This document shows, one piece after another, positions 7,662 to 16,760 of a stretch of DNA of 63,614 nt. How positions within the stretch are numbered: the first letter of the stretch is position 1; each line of letters starts with the position of its first letter. Made by a program: the position numbers and the translations under genes. Below the pieces are notes generated by a model that saw only the letters and a list, made by a program, of their open reading frames with translations, made no database searches and had not been told where the DNA came from. The stretch comes from CBDCAS01 sp965214015 (lineage in GTDB: Bacteria; Pseudomonadota; Gammaproteobacteria; Coxiellales; Coxiellaceae): positions 1 through 63,614 of the forward strand of contig CBDCAS010000004.1 of NCBI GenBank assembly GCA_965214015.1, written 5' to 3'.

Positions 7662-8802
7662 TTACGCTGGTGATAAAAAGTTAAATAATATCAAGCGGCG
7701 TAGGCGACTTCTTTTTTCAAAAAATAACGCCTGATTTTAAAGGGATCAGCTTGAATCTTGGTCAAGTAATATCTCACATTGATCATTAAATCGTTCAGTG
7801 ATTTTAATGTCCTAAAATTGTTTGCTCTACCTTTGACTTCTTGGTTGACCAGTTCTTGAGGATTCAATTCGGGTACGTAAGGAGGAAGGTAAAATAAAAC
7901 AATCTTTGACGAATGTTTTTCAATATAGTGCTTAACTGCCTTACTGTGATGCACTTTTAAATTATCAACAATCATGAATATCTTCTGATGAGATTGACGT
8001 ATCATTCGACCTAAAAACTCAATAAATTTTTGACTCGTGAAATTTTCCGTATACACCATCCAATTCATCTGGCCATGTGGCGTGATCGCTGCCAGTACGT
8101 TACATTTGAAACGAGAACCGGATTTTTTAATAACAGGCTTTTTTCCTTTCAAACTATAGGTTTGTCCTCGATGATCCTGAGATTGAACCCCCATTTCATC
8201 TGCCCAATAAATTCGAGCTCCTTCTTGCATAGCGCGTACTTTAATTTTTGGGTATTCTACTTCAAGCCAGTCTTGCACTCGTTTTGGGTTCCTTTGGTAC
8301 GCTTGCTTTACTGGTTTTTGTGAACTAAATCCAAGACGTTTCATTAAATTTCGAATACTTCTCGATGCATAAACTACATCCCACTGCTTATAGATAAACT
8401 CGGTAATCACCTTGCTATTCCATAGGGTATAAGCCATCCCTAGTTCATCGGGACTCTGAGTCAGTAATGTCTCTTTCAACTGGTTGATTTGCATTACTGT
8501 CAATTTAGAATGCGTTCCAGGTTTTACACCGCGAGAGGCATAACGAAAGCTATCAGCTCCTTGCGCTTTATAGTCACGGAGATATTTACACAGCGACGTT
8601 GGAGAGAAACCAAAAATTTGACCTACCAGCGTTTGGCTTAATCCATGCTCTACCACTGCACGTACTGCTTTTTCCCGCAAAACTTCTATCGTTTTAACTG
8701 ATAGGTGACGATTATCCATCCACAAAATCCTTCTTGATCATTTCAACTGTAAAAAAATTAAATCAATTCTAATATAATTTCAACTTTTTATCACCAGCGT
8801 AA
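7662..8802 (-). mobile_element. IS630-family insertion sequence, copy A
   Basis: 1141 bp with terminal inverted repeats TTACGCTGGTGATAAAAAG and flanking TA duplications (7660-7661, 8803-8804), the standard target of this family. Copy B at 59171-60311 encodes an identical protein. Confidence 0.93.
7691..8725 (-). CDS. IS630-family transposase
   Basis: 344 residues (the start may be the internal ATG two codons in). The N-terminal helix-turn-helix has VGQIFGFSPTSLCKYLRDYK. The DDE catalytic domain includes IYWADEMGVQ, IFMIVDNLKVHHSK and LPPYVPELNPQELVNQEVK. It is length-typical and looks intact. Confidence 0.95.
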   Translation of the reverse strand: MWMDNRHLSVKTIEVLREKAVRAVVEHGLSQTLVGQIFGFSPTSLCKYLRDYKAQGADSFRYASRGVKPGTHSKLTVMQINQLKETLLTQSPDELGMAYTLWNSKVITEFIYKQWDVVYASRSIRNLMKRLGFSSQKPVKQAYQRNPKRVQDWLEVEYPKIKVRAMQEGARIYWADEMGVQSQDHRGQTYSLKGKKPVIKKSGSRFKCNVLAAITPHGQMNWMVYTENFTSQKFIEFLGRMIRQSHQKIFMIVDNLKVHHSKAVKHYIEKHSSKIVLFYLPPYVPELNPQELVNQEVKGRANNFRTLKSLNDLMINVRYYLTKIQADPFKIRRYFLKKEVAYAA

Positions 8803-8910
8803 TAATAGCGACCTTAAAGCAATACCTACTTATGTAATACATGATTATCTGTGGACATTAAGTGATTTAATCACTTGTGCCAGAAAGTTATCGTAGTAAT
8901 AACTCAAGAT

Positions 8911-8940
8911 GAGCTTTTGCTTAGCTTTAAGCAAAAGCTC
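8911..8940. terminator. Perfect 12-bp hairpin
   Basis: Arms 8911-8922 and 8929-8940 with loop AGCTTT, just after the split small gene and 90 bases before the AAA ATPase gene. There is no long T-run after it, so termination is likely but not certain. Confidence 0.5.
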
Positions 8941-9032
8941 AAATACACGCATTAACATCATAAATATTCGTGTTCTCACTATATTTTGTGTTATAACAAA
9001 ATTTGTTACCAACTTGTGAGATGAGGTATTCA

Positions 9033-10292
9033 ATGCACTGGGAGTCGATGGGGTTTAAAGATGAACCGTTTAGAACACAACCTATTACAGCGTACACAAT
9101 TGAGTTGTATACGGGTAATCGAGAAAAGATAGAAAAAAGCCAATTTGTTTTGCACTCAAACAATCTTGTGATGGTGATAGAAGGTTCCAGAGGGGTGGGC
9201 ACAACATCATTTGGTAATTTTTTAAGGTTTCAAGCGCAAGAAGAAAAAAAATATTTCACACCAACCAGTGAAATTCGCGTTGAACCGAATTGGAACGCCG
9301 ATACATTGATGGCTGCTGTTATCGCCAATGTCGTTTCTACCTTAGAGCTGCGACATTTTGACGAAACAAAAGATCAACCAAAATTTAAAGAGGCTAAAGC
9401 CACTGTCCAACGGGTCACGGAAATATATCGTTCTTTTGGTGCAACCGCTTTTGGGTTTGGCGCGAGTTACGGAAAATCAAACGCAATCAGTCAGCCCATG
9501 ATTATTCCCACACAAGTTTTGGCACAGCACTTAGAAGATTTAGTCCATGTTGTCTATGAACTTGGGTTTAAATATGGCGTTTTAATACAATTGAATAATT
9601 TAGATATTGGGGTCGTTCAACAGGAGGATCACATTAAAACGTTGCTCAATATTATGCGCGATTATTTTCAAATGACGGGCACGAGTTGGTTATTAGTAGG
9701 GGATATGTCACTACGGTGTTTTATCGCGCAAGAAGTCGATAGAGTAGACGATATCGTTGCTCACGAAACAGATATTACACCGCTTTCGGAAAATGATTAC
9801 TTAGCGATGCTTGAAAAGCGAGTACATTACTTCCGTGTTAATCCTAAAGTCGAATTGCCCGTTGATAAAGACGTTTTGTTATATTTGTATAAAATCACAA
9901 AAGGTCGATTAAGGTTCATTTTTGGATTATTAAACAGATTGTTTAATTCGCTACAAGTTGGCACGTTAACCGATCGAATTACGCTAGAGTTAGCAAAACC
10001 AGTTGTAGTTAATTATTCTAAATCTCGTATCAACCGTTTTAATTTAAGCACTAATGAAGAACTTGTTTTAAAAACTATTGTGATAAAAGATTCTATACAA
10101 GTCAAAGAAATTGCAGAAGAGTTAGGAAAAAAACCAAGCCATATTTCTAATATATTGGCACAACTCTTAGGATATAAATTGGTTAGGTATACCAAGGAGT
10201 GGCGAAGCCATTATTATTACCCATCAGTTGATGCATATATTGCGTATTCGGATGAGGAACATGGGTATACGGGTAGTGGGAAAAATGACTGA
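9033..10292 (+). CDS. AAA-type ATPase with C-terminal winged helix, unknown role
   Basis: 419 residues from the ATG at 9033, chosen because AGG lies at good spacing; 9021 is an alternative. The N-terminus (HWESMGFKDEPFRTQP) resembles the start of ORC/ExeA-like ATPases. A Walker A-like GSRGVGTTS lies near residue 52, with Thr-Thr in place of Lys-Thr, and a Walker B-like VLIQLNNLD near residue 190. The last 100 residues form a winged-helix DNA-binding domain (VKEIAEELGKKPSHISNILA). The stop overlaps the ATG of the next gene by eight bases, so it belongs to an operon whose second gene is broken. ATPases of this layout occur in plasmid and defence contexts; no function is assigned. Confidence 0.65.
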   Translation: MHWESMGFKDEPFRTQPITAYTIELYTGNREKIEKSQFVLHSNNLVMVIEGSRGVGTTSFGNFLRFQAQEEKKYFTPTSEIRVEPNWNADTLMAAVIANVVSTLELRHFDETKDQPKFKEAKATVQRVTEIYRSFGATAFGFGASYGKSNAISQPMIIPTQVLAQHLEDLVHVVYELGFKYGVLIQLNNLDIGVVQQEDHIKTLLNIMRDYFQMTGTSWLLVGDMSLRCFIAQEVDRVDDIVAHETDITPLSENDYLAMLEKRVHYFRVNPKVELPVDKDVLLYLYKITKGRLRFIFGLLNRLFNSLQVGTLTDRITLELAKPVVVNYSKSRINRFNLSTNEELVLKTIVIKDSIQVKEIAEELGKKPSHISNILAQLLGYKLVRYTKEWRSHYYYPSVDAYIAYSDEEHGYTGSGKND

Positions 10293-10387
10293 CGAAGAAT
10301 GGCAAAATCTTTATGAAAATTTTGACACAACACAAATTTTAGATGCGGTGAAAGTTACTGATGAACCTCGTCAACATTTAAGTAACA
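10285..10387 (+). pseudogene. 5' end of the gene coupled to the AAA ATPase
   Basis: The ATG at 10285 overlaps the ATPase stop. About 34 acidic codons follow (MTDEEWQNLYENFDTTQIL), then the sequence changes at about 10388 to the middle of a fic gene in a different frame. The original partner protein is lost here. Confidence 0.5.
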
Positions 10388-10660
10388 GGGTGGTTGGAAT
10401 ACTTTACCCATGCGCTCAGTGAACAAATGCAAGAAATTAAGACTAAAGGTGAGGTGGTTATACGCTCTGATGTTTTAGAAAAGCGGTATGATTTATCTGC
10501 GCGACAAACCAAAGCAGTGCAACATATTTTGCAGTATGGTGAACTAACAATAAAAGAGTTTGCCGAGCTTTGTGCGGATACTCCAAGACGATTTCTACAG
10601 CGTGACCTTAAAAATATCGTTGATAAGGGATTAGTGAGTACGGAAGGGGCGACAAATTAA
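10388..10660 (+). pseudogene. C-terminal fragment of a Fic protein
   Basis: Encodes the segment from GWLEYFTHAL through the winged-helix tail, about 90 percent identical by eye to the end of the fic gene at 24729-26870. It lacks the Fic domain itself. Its right side is cut by the IS982 element. It is probably a recombination relic. Confidence 0.75.
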
Positions 10661-11330
10661 TTAATTAACCTGAGTTCGATGAAAAGGTGTAAAGTAAGTG
10701 ATTGAATAAAAGGCTCTTTCATGGTTAAGTTTCGTGCAAAAGCAGCTAATTTCAGTAAATCAAACCTTAAAAGGAAGAGCCGTATGGATAAGTTAGTCGA
10801 TTTATATTGTGTTGTCGATGATTTTTGTCAATTAGTATTGCCTGAATTAGAGAAAGCTTCTTTGCCTAATTTGAGTAAAAAAAGAACTAGGTCATGCCGA
10901 CTGACTCCCTCAGAAATCATGACGATTGTCATCCACTTTCATCAAAGTCATTATCGTGATTTTAAAACCTATTATATTAATTATGTAAAACAGCATTTGT
11001 ATAAAGCCTTCCCTGATTTGGTCAGTTATAATCGCTTCGTTGAACTGATGCCATCCATATTGGTACTCTTGTGTTTATTAATGCATTTCCAAAGCAAAAC
11101 ATTAACAGGAATTTACTTTATTGACTCTACCACATTATCTGTGTGCCATCCTAAACGTTCATCATCAAATCGTGTTTTTAAAGGGCTTGCTAAAAAATAG
11201 AAATCAACTATGGGTTGGTTTTTCGGCTTTAAACTGCATTTAGTCATTAATGATAAAGGGGAAATACTGGCTTTCAAAATAACGAAAGCTAATACGGATG
11301 ACCGTAAACCTGTTGATGAGTTAACACAAG

Positions 11331-12460
11331 TAGGACTTACGCGAAAGGATGAATTGAGTGAATTTTACTTATTATTTTTTCACTAATTGTTTAAGATGTC
11401 GAAAATAATGAAAGAGATGCCTAAAGAGATGTCACGTAGAAGAAAAGTCAATCGTATTGATTATTGTCAATACTTACTCTCCAGCCAAACCAACTATACA
11501 TTAACCTATGTAGCCAAATATAAGGAAGGTATTAGTCACGACTCCTATAATCGTTATCTTGCTAGTGAGAAGTTATCCCCAAGAATGCTGTGGGAACATG
11601 CAAAACATCAGGTAGTGTTGAGTGAAAATAGCTTTATCGTTTACGATGATACTGTACTAGATAAGAGCTATGCTAAGGCGATTGATTTAGCACGTTATCA
11701 ATATAGTGGTAATAGCCAAGAGGTTATTAATGGGATAGGTGTGGTCAATGCAATTTATGTCAATCCGGAGACTGAGCAGTTTTGGGTGATTGATTATCGT
11801 ATTTATGCGCCAGAACAAGACGGTAAGAGCAAGCTTGACCATTTATTTGATATGCAGCGTAATATTCATTATCAAAAGCAATTACCTTACAAAGGTGTTC
11901 TTATGGATAGCTGGTATGCCACCCATAAAGTGATGTTAACGATTGATTCACTGGGTAAACTATTTTATTGTCCTATCAAAGCCAATCGCTTGGTGAGCGA
12001 AACTGAGCAAGATTATCATCATATACCTACTTCAAAACTCTCCTGGGATCAAACCTCACTCGCACAGGGAAAGACAGTGCATCTGAATAAATTTCCTAAT
12101 GATTTTCATGTGCAACTTTACCGCATTACGGCCTCTACCTGCCGAACGGACTTTATTGTCACTAACGATAAATCTCAATTAACCGCTGAGGCTATACAAA
12201 ATGTGTATAACATCCGATGGTGTGTTGAGGAGTTTCACCGCGAAGCTAAACAATTGACTGGCGTAGCTAAATGTCAGTGCCGCAAGCAACGTATTCAGCG
12301 TAATCATATCACTTGTGCCTATTTGGTCTGGCTTAAACTCAAATCTGTCGCTCATCATGCAGCTAAAACCATTTACCAAATAAAAGACAATTTATTAGAC
12401 CAATATATGATTAATGAACTCAGACAACCCCAAGTAAAATTCGATTTCGCGTAAGTCCTA
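11331..12460 (+). mobile_element. IS701-type insertion sequence, copy 1 (IS701C)
   Basis: 1130 bp with ends TAGGACTTACGCGAAA and its complement, flanked by ACAAG duplications (11326-11330, 12461-12465). Copies 2 and 3 of equal length are at 48232-49361 and 53508-54637. Confidence 0.92.
11396..12454 (+). CDS. IS701-type DDE transposase (copy 1)
   Basis: About 352 residues; the likely start is the ATG at 11396 (MSKIMKEMP), an upstream TTG at 11387 being possible. Acidic residues are seen in IVYDDTVLD and VLMDSWYATHK, and the Glu region is CVEEFHREAKQLTG. It differs from copies 2 and 3 at a few residues (for example LSENS versus WSENG). Confidence 0.93.
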   Translation: MSKIMKEMPKEMSRRRKVNRIDYCQYLLSSQTNYTLTYVAKYKEGISHDSYNRYLASEKLSPRMLWEHAKHQVVLSENSFIVYDDTVLDKSYAKAIDLARYQYSGNSQEVINGIGVVNAIYVNPETEQFWVIDYRIYAPEQDGKSKLDHLFDMQRNIHYQKQLPYKGVLMDSWYATHKVMLTIDSLGKLFYCPIKANRLVSETEQDYHHIPTSKLSWDQTSLAQGKTVHLNKFPNDFHVQLYRITASTCRTDFIVTNDKSQLTAEAIQNVYNIRWCVEEFHREAKQLTGVAKCQCRKQRIQRNHITCAYLVWLKLKSVAHHAAKTIYQIKDNLLDQYMINELRQPQVKFDFA

Positions 12461-12795
12461 ACAAGGATTAGAGGGTAAATTGATAGGTGATAAAGGATAT
12501 ATTTCTTCTGAATTATTTAATCAATTATACCTGCGTGGTTTAAAATTCATTACACGCCTACGAAAAAATATGAAAAATAAACTGATGCCAATGATCGACA
12601 AATTATTATTACGAAAACGTGTGATTGTTGAAACCGTCATTGATCAATTAAAAAATATTAGTCAGATAGAACACTCTCGTCATCGTAGTCCTGTCAATTG
12701 TATGGTTAACATCCTGGCTGGATTAGTCGCTTATTCTTTACAACCTAAGAAGCCTTCTTTATATTTGAATAACAATTTTTCAATCTTAGCATGAG

Positions 12796-13404
12796 TTAGG
12801 TCGAACTCACGTTATATAGATCTATTTTGTTTCCAAGTTGATCAGAATTTATAGTGCTAGCAAATATTGTTGAATTATTAATATTAGATTCCGACGATGG
12901 TGATTTAGCACAATCATAAAAGTCATTCATCGCTTTTTTAACGCCTGTTCCTTGTCCTAGGTGCTCTACAAAGTCACCTATCAGGCCTGAGTAAAGCATT
13001 ACAGCTAATGCCACTATGGCTAATACGGGAGTGACTATGGGGGACATTAAAACACAAGCAAAAAGAAATAAAATAACGCCAGCAATGGCACCTACTGTTC
13101 TAATATCAGCCCCTGCTTTAGTTTTAAATGCGTCTTGCTGTCCATAAGGGGTTTTATCAATTAATTCTTTATACTCTCGTAGTGTTTTTTCGTCAGGAGA
13201 CTTTATAATAGTTTCTGTTTGCTCTAAAATTTTTGAAAATAACTTTTTATCATAGTTTTGACCCTGCTTTTTAATTTCGAGCGCTATTTGGTAGATTAAT
13301 GAGTCAGCTAACTCTAATAACTGTTGTTGATGAGAAGTTGGATTTTTAATAGATAAGAACGCTGCTTTAAAATTTTTATATAATGTTAATACTTGATCTT
13401 TCAT
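12796..13404 (-). CDS. Effector-like hypothetical with two membrane segments
   Basis: 202 residues. Residues 1-100 are helical and charged. Two hydrophobic segments follow near residues 105-142 (TVGAIAGVILFLFACVLMSP, then PVLAIVALAVMLYSGLIG). The last codons and the stop lie within the IS982 end, so the natural C-terminus is probably replaced. It has no signal peptide. Its upstream region is partly repeated upstream of the gene at 13733-14320. No known family. Confidence 0.6.
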   Translation of the reverse strand: MKDQVLTLYKNFKAAFLSIKNPTSHQQQLLELADSLIYQIALEIKKQGQNYDKKLFSKILEQTETIIKSPDEKTLREYKELIDKTPYGQQDAFKTKAGADIRTVGAIAGVILFLFACVLMSPIVTPVLAIVALAVMLYSGLIGDFVEHLGQGTGVKKAMNDFYDCAKSPSSESNINNSTIFASTINSDQLGNKIDLYNVSST

Positions 13405-13474
13405 TGTTAAGCCCTTATGCGGTATTGGATAAGATTAAATAGTAATCAATTTAGATGAACAAAACATTAAGTTT

Positions 13475-13719
<245 letters not shown>

Positions 13720-13732
13720 GAATTGCTTAATA

Positions 13733-14320
13733 TCAAGTTGGAGTGATAAAAGGAGTAGAGGGTTTTAGGGTATGGTATGCAGGTGAGCTAAAGAGTGTCT
13801 GAGTATTTCGAGTGATTCTATTACAAGTTCTTTTGTCTTGTTTTTCAGCAGTTTTTAATTCACTTGTTTGATTAGTAAGCGATAAAATTTCACTAAAGAG
13901 TACCTTTATAGTTTCTAAGATTCTTTGGAGTAAGTTCTGATTTGCAAGCTGAAAAAGAGTTATATGATTTTCACTAAGCATATTAAATTTTTTTTTAAAA
14001 TTTAATAAATCATCTTGCATTAATTTAATATTAATTTTGATATGATTTTTATAATTTTCTATAAGCTCCTCACTTGTATAAAGCATCATATCTTTTTTCT
14101 TTGATATTGCTATTTTTATTGAATATTGAGCAGAAATAAGATCGTTGATAATAGCATTTATCAGATTTTTATTTTTTAAATCAATGTTGATGCTATTATT
14201 TAAAGTCTGAAAGTCTTGCGTTAATTTAGATAGTGTCAATTGAAGCGCTTTTAGTTCAGTTAAACTAATGTCTTTTGGGTCGTTATTTTTTTCTGCCACG
14301 TCGTTATTTTTTTCTGCCAC
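13733..14320 (-). CDS. Coiled-coil effector-like hypothetical protein
   Basis: 195 residues, almost entirely helical and rich in Lys, Asn and Leu, beginning with a repeated MAEKNNDVAEKNND. It has no signal peptide or membrane segment. The 14-base CGTTATTTTTTTCT repeat at its 5' end makes the start uncertain. It lies between two tRNA-Gly fragments. No recognised family. Confidence 0.55.
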   Translation of the reverse strand: MAEKNNDVAEKNNDPKDISLTELKALQLTLSKLTQDFQTLNNSINIDLKNKNLINAIINDLISAQYSIKIAISKKKDMMLYTSEELIENYKNHIKINIKLMQDDLLNFKKKFNMLSENHITLFQLANQNLLQRILETIKVLFSEILSLTNQTSELKTAEKQDKRTCNRITRNTQTLFSSPAYHTLKPSTPFITPT

Positions 14321-14392
14321 AGAGCGCCCCTCTGTATTAGGGCTTTTCTTACTAAATTTATGATAACTTACTTTAGTTAAAAAATATTAAAT

Positions 14393-14674
14393 TTTAAATA
14401 TCTATTTGTAACAGTTTGTATCTCTTCCTGAGCTAAGTTGACTTTTGTTAAGAGAATGAGCACTCAGATTTTAAGGAATAAGAGCGTTGTTTTTTTGTTA
14501 AAGATTGTCTATTATCGCCCTTTGTTGTGATGATAAACTAAAGAGTTGCCTATAAAATAAGTTTAAAATGATAGACATATTTTTATGTAGTTTTTTGATT
14601 TTACTGTATTATATTGCACTAGAGCAGGGCCTTGCCAAGCTTGAAATTGCGAGTTTGAGTCTTTTTCCCGCTCT
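14393..14674. repeat. Duplicated upstream block with tRNA-Gly end, unit 2
   Basis: Diverged copy of 13475-13719, containing the same ATCTATTTGTAACAGTTTGT start, the GAGTTGCCTATAAAAT box and a degenerate tRNA-Gly end. Confidence 0.65.
14621..14674 (+). other. Degenerate tRNA-Gly 3' portion
   Basis: AGAGCAGGGCCTTGCCAAGC then a T-arm with GAGTTTGAGTC and TTCCCGCTC. It matches tRNA-Gly but with mismatches in the anticodon and T stems, so it is a decayed gene or old attachment site. A tRNA-Cys-like gene follows after 14 bases, as in gly-cys tRNA operons. Confidence 0.65.
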
Positions 14675-14688
14675 AATAGATATAAGAT

Positions 14689-14762
14689 GGCTGGGTGGCA
14701 GAGTGGTTATGCAGCGGCCTGCAAAGCCGTGGACGCCGGTTCGAGTCCGGCCCTGGGCACCA
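14689..14762 (+). tRNA. tRNA-Cys (GCA), acceptor stem imperfect
   Basis: 74 bases ending in CCA. The anticodon stem-loop with CTGCAAA gives anticodon GCA, and the T arm GCCGG-TTCGAGT-CCGGC is perfect. The acceptor stem has a G-G mismatch and two G-T pairs, so it may be a pseudogene. Confidence 0.7.
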
Positions 14763-14966
14763 GAATTTTAATATAAATCAATTAGTTGAAGCGAAATTTT
14801 CCGCCGCAAGAGGTGGTCATTTTTTGATGGGTGGAAAATAGTTGGAAAATTCATCCTCAGTTGATAGTAAAAAAACAAGTAATTCCCATCAATACCCTTC
14901 GAAGCAATTGAGGGGCTTTAACGTGCTTTCTGGCTGATTAGAACCCGTGACTATTGGTCTGACATC

Positions 14967-15110
14967 TTATTGAAAAGATCCCTTTTTAAGCTCGCTTAAG
15001 GTTGGCAATAATTGAGACACTTCAACGTTTAGGGCAATGGCAATCTTGATGAGGTTTAGCACTGAGATGTTTTGGCTCTTTTGACATATACGGCGAAATC
15101 TTTCGTTCAT
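14967..15110 (-). pseudogene. C-terminal fragment of an XRE-type regulator
   Basis: A 47-codon frame from the ATG at 15110 contains QNISVLNLIKIAIALNVEVS, matching the last helices of XRE HTH domains (…nisl..l..ia.alnv…). The front of the HTH is absent. From 14763 to 14966 and 15111 to 15234 I see no gene. Confidence 0.5.
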
Positions 15111-15234
15111 TCTAGGGTAGAGCAGGGACTTATCCAAAACAGTATCATTCTGAGGTCCGGCCGGAATCCTGGTTAAAAGGGCTCAAATCTTTACTCGTGT
15201 ACCCTTATTGGTACGGAAGACACATATTTGCTTA

Positions 15235-16086
15235 TTAATTACGTTCATTATTTTCCATAGCATGAATAATATTACGCAATCTGGGATCCCCAGAAAATCG
15301 TCGGTAATGTCCTTCTACGGGAGCTTCATTGCGTAAATGATCTAATGGAATAGAATACTCTATTAGCATTTCTGTGAAAGGAAGCGAGCGAGAAACAATT
15401 TCTCCATTCTTATCAAGAATGGTTGAATAACCCGCACAAACTTGATTTCCGTCATCTTCCCAAACAATATCACTACTGATAAACCAACATTCATTATCAA
15501 AGGCGCGTGTTATAAAGTGACTTTTTTGATTTAGATAATTGAGCATTTTGGCATTATTTTCTACCCGATTAAACATAGGACAAAAAAGGATTTGAGCTCC
15601 CTTGAGCGCAAGTATCCTTGCAGGCTCTCTATACGCACTATCTAAACAAATAATAATACCGTATCGAACTCCCTTTTTCTCGAACACGGGAAACTCTTTA
15701 CCTAATGCAAAATAATCATACGGTGGATAGGTGTAGGCTTTTCTATATTGCCCAAGATGTTCACCATTTTCTATTACAACAACTGTATTATAAATACAAT
15801 CACTTTTACGTTCATTAATTCCCAAAAGCAGTGTTGTTTTATAGTCACGTAGTTGCTCTAGCATCCTTGTATAAATACTACTTTCAAGATCAAGAGAAAA
15901 TTTCTTAGCTTCTTCTCTCAACTTAAAATAACCATGTAGAAAAGATTCAGGCATACAGAGGATATCTATTCCCTTTGCTTCGGCGATCTCCAGTTGTTGA
16001 ATCACTTTATCAAAGTTATATTTGGTGTCGCCCTGTTTCATTTTTCCTTGAAAAGCAGCAACAGATAGCATTTGTGTTTTTAGCAA
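15235..16086 (-). CDS. Carbon-nitrogen hydrolase (nitrilase superfamily)
   Basis: 283 residues of full family length. The Glu-Lys-Cys triad is visible: MPESFLHGY (Glu near 62), YRKAYTYPP (Lys near 136) and IIICLDSAYREPARILAL (Cys near 169). These enzymes hydrolyse nitriles or amides in the cytoplasm; the substrate cannot be read from the sequence. It stands 56 bases downstream of the pentapeptide-repeat gene in the same direction. Confidence 0.88.
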   Translation of the reverse strand: MLKTQMLSVAAFQGKMKQGDTKYNFDKVIQQLEIAEAKGIDILCMPESFLHGYFKLREEAKKFSLDLESSIYTRMLEQLRDYKTTLLLGINERKSDCIYNTVVVIENGEHLGQYRKAYTYPPYDYFALGKEFPVFEKKGVRYGIIICLDSAYREPARILALKGAQILFCPMFNRVENNAKMLNYLNQKSHFITRAFDNECWFISSDIVWEDDGNQVCAGYSTILDKNGEIVSRSLPFTEMLIEYSIPLDHLRNEAPVEGHYRRFSGDPRLRNIIHAMENNERN

Positions 16087-16142
16087 TTAAATATACCTCA
16101 TTATTTTAAGATTGAATAAGCTCATATCAATATTTTTTATGT

Positions 16143-16760
16143 CTAGATATCTTCAATTTCGATATCAAATGAACGTAGTATGTTAACAACATCAGGAAAA
16201 CTGAATTTAGCTTTCTTGATAGAGTTTTCTGTTGGATCAATACTATAATTAATAGCTTCTCTAAAATCTGCACCTTGTAATAAAGTATGCATAAATTCTG
16301 ATTTTTCTAAATCGCTTCCAGTGAAAGTTGCGTTAGTTAAGTCACATTCTCTAAAATCAACATCCTGTGCCTTACAGTTGAGAATTGAAAATTCTGCCAA
16401 CTTTAGTCCATAAAAACTTGAAAAGCTGATATCAGTATCAACAAAATGTATTGGGCTAGTTAGGAAAATACTTGGCCATCGCGCTTGTGTCCAATTAATA
16501 CCAGGCATTTTGCACGCATTAAATTCGACCTCATTAAATGATGAACCATTTAGCTTAAGCAAATTAAGATCGCAAGACTTGAAATAACAATCAATAAATT
16601 TACATTCCTTAAAAGTTAGTTCTTTAAAGCTGCATTCCACAAATCTACAATTTTCAAAGGTAATATATTCAATATCCTCATCGCTAATATTAATTGCACT
16701 AAATGATTTTTCATAATGTTCCAAATTATCTCTTAACTTAACCTCATTGTTAATTAGCAA
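16143..16760 (-). CDS. Pentapeptide-repeat protein (Qnr/McbG-like fold)
   Basis: 205 residues with many A(D/N)LXX-type repeats, for example ITFENCRFVECSFKELTFKE and VDFRECDLTNATFTGSDLEK. Such proteins form a right-handed beta helix; some mimic DNA and protect gyrase. Length and the mid-protein break resemble Qnr proteins, but resistance is not shown. Its start overlaps the resolvase stop by 11 bases. Confidence 0.85.
   Translation of the reverse strand: MLINNEVKLRDNLEHYEKSFSAINISDEDIEYITFENCRFVECSFKELTFKECKFIDCYFKSCDLNLLKLNGSSFNEVEFNACKMPGINWTQARWPSIFLTSPIHFVDTDISFSSFYGLKLAEFSILNCKAQDVDFRECDLTNATFTGSDLEKSEFMHTLLQGADFREAINYSIDPTENSIKKAKFSFPDVVNILRSFDIEIEDI

Larger units (their letters stand above)
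7562..8896 (+). pseudogene. 63-residue hypothetical protein split by IS630
   Basis: ATG at 7562 with AGGAG upstream. The frame runs to 7659, where IS630A (7662-8802) lies between TA duplications. Joining the flanks with one TA restores the frame: the sequence passes QIVLNSDLKAIPTYVIHDYL and stops at TAG 8894-8896. The helical layout recalls small DUF3077-like proteins, but the family is not certain. Confidence 0.6.
10784..12794 (+). pseudogene. IS982-family transposase, frameshifted and interrupted
   Basis: The first part starts MDKLVDLYCVVDDFCQLVLP and includes LTPSEIMTIVIHFHQSHYRD and GIYFIDSTTL. A run of six A near 11190 shifts the frame, which continues at MGWFFGFKLHLVI. IS701C copy 1 then interrupts after DELTQ. 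With one ACAAG the frame continues GLEGKLIGDKGYISSELF to 12794. It is doubly broken and inactive. Confidence 0.85.
10669..12811 (+). mobile_element. IS982-family element, interrupted by an IS701-type element
   Basis: The left end near CCTGAGTTCGATG (10669) and the right end near TCGAACTCACG (12811) are imperfect inverted repeats. Inside are the two halves of an IS982 transposase gene separated by IS701C copy 1. Confidence 0.8.

Noticed and set aside
14568..14771. A 67-residue frame
   Set aside because: It overlaps the tRNA-Gly remnant and tRNA-Cys-like sequence, which explain the bases better.
16143..16760. Calling the pentapeptide protein a quinolone-resistance gene
   Set aside because: The repeat fold alone does not prove gyrase protection; many such proteins have other roles.
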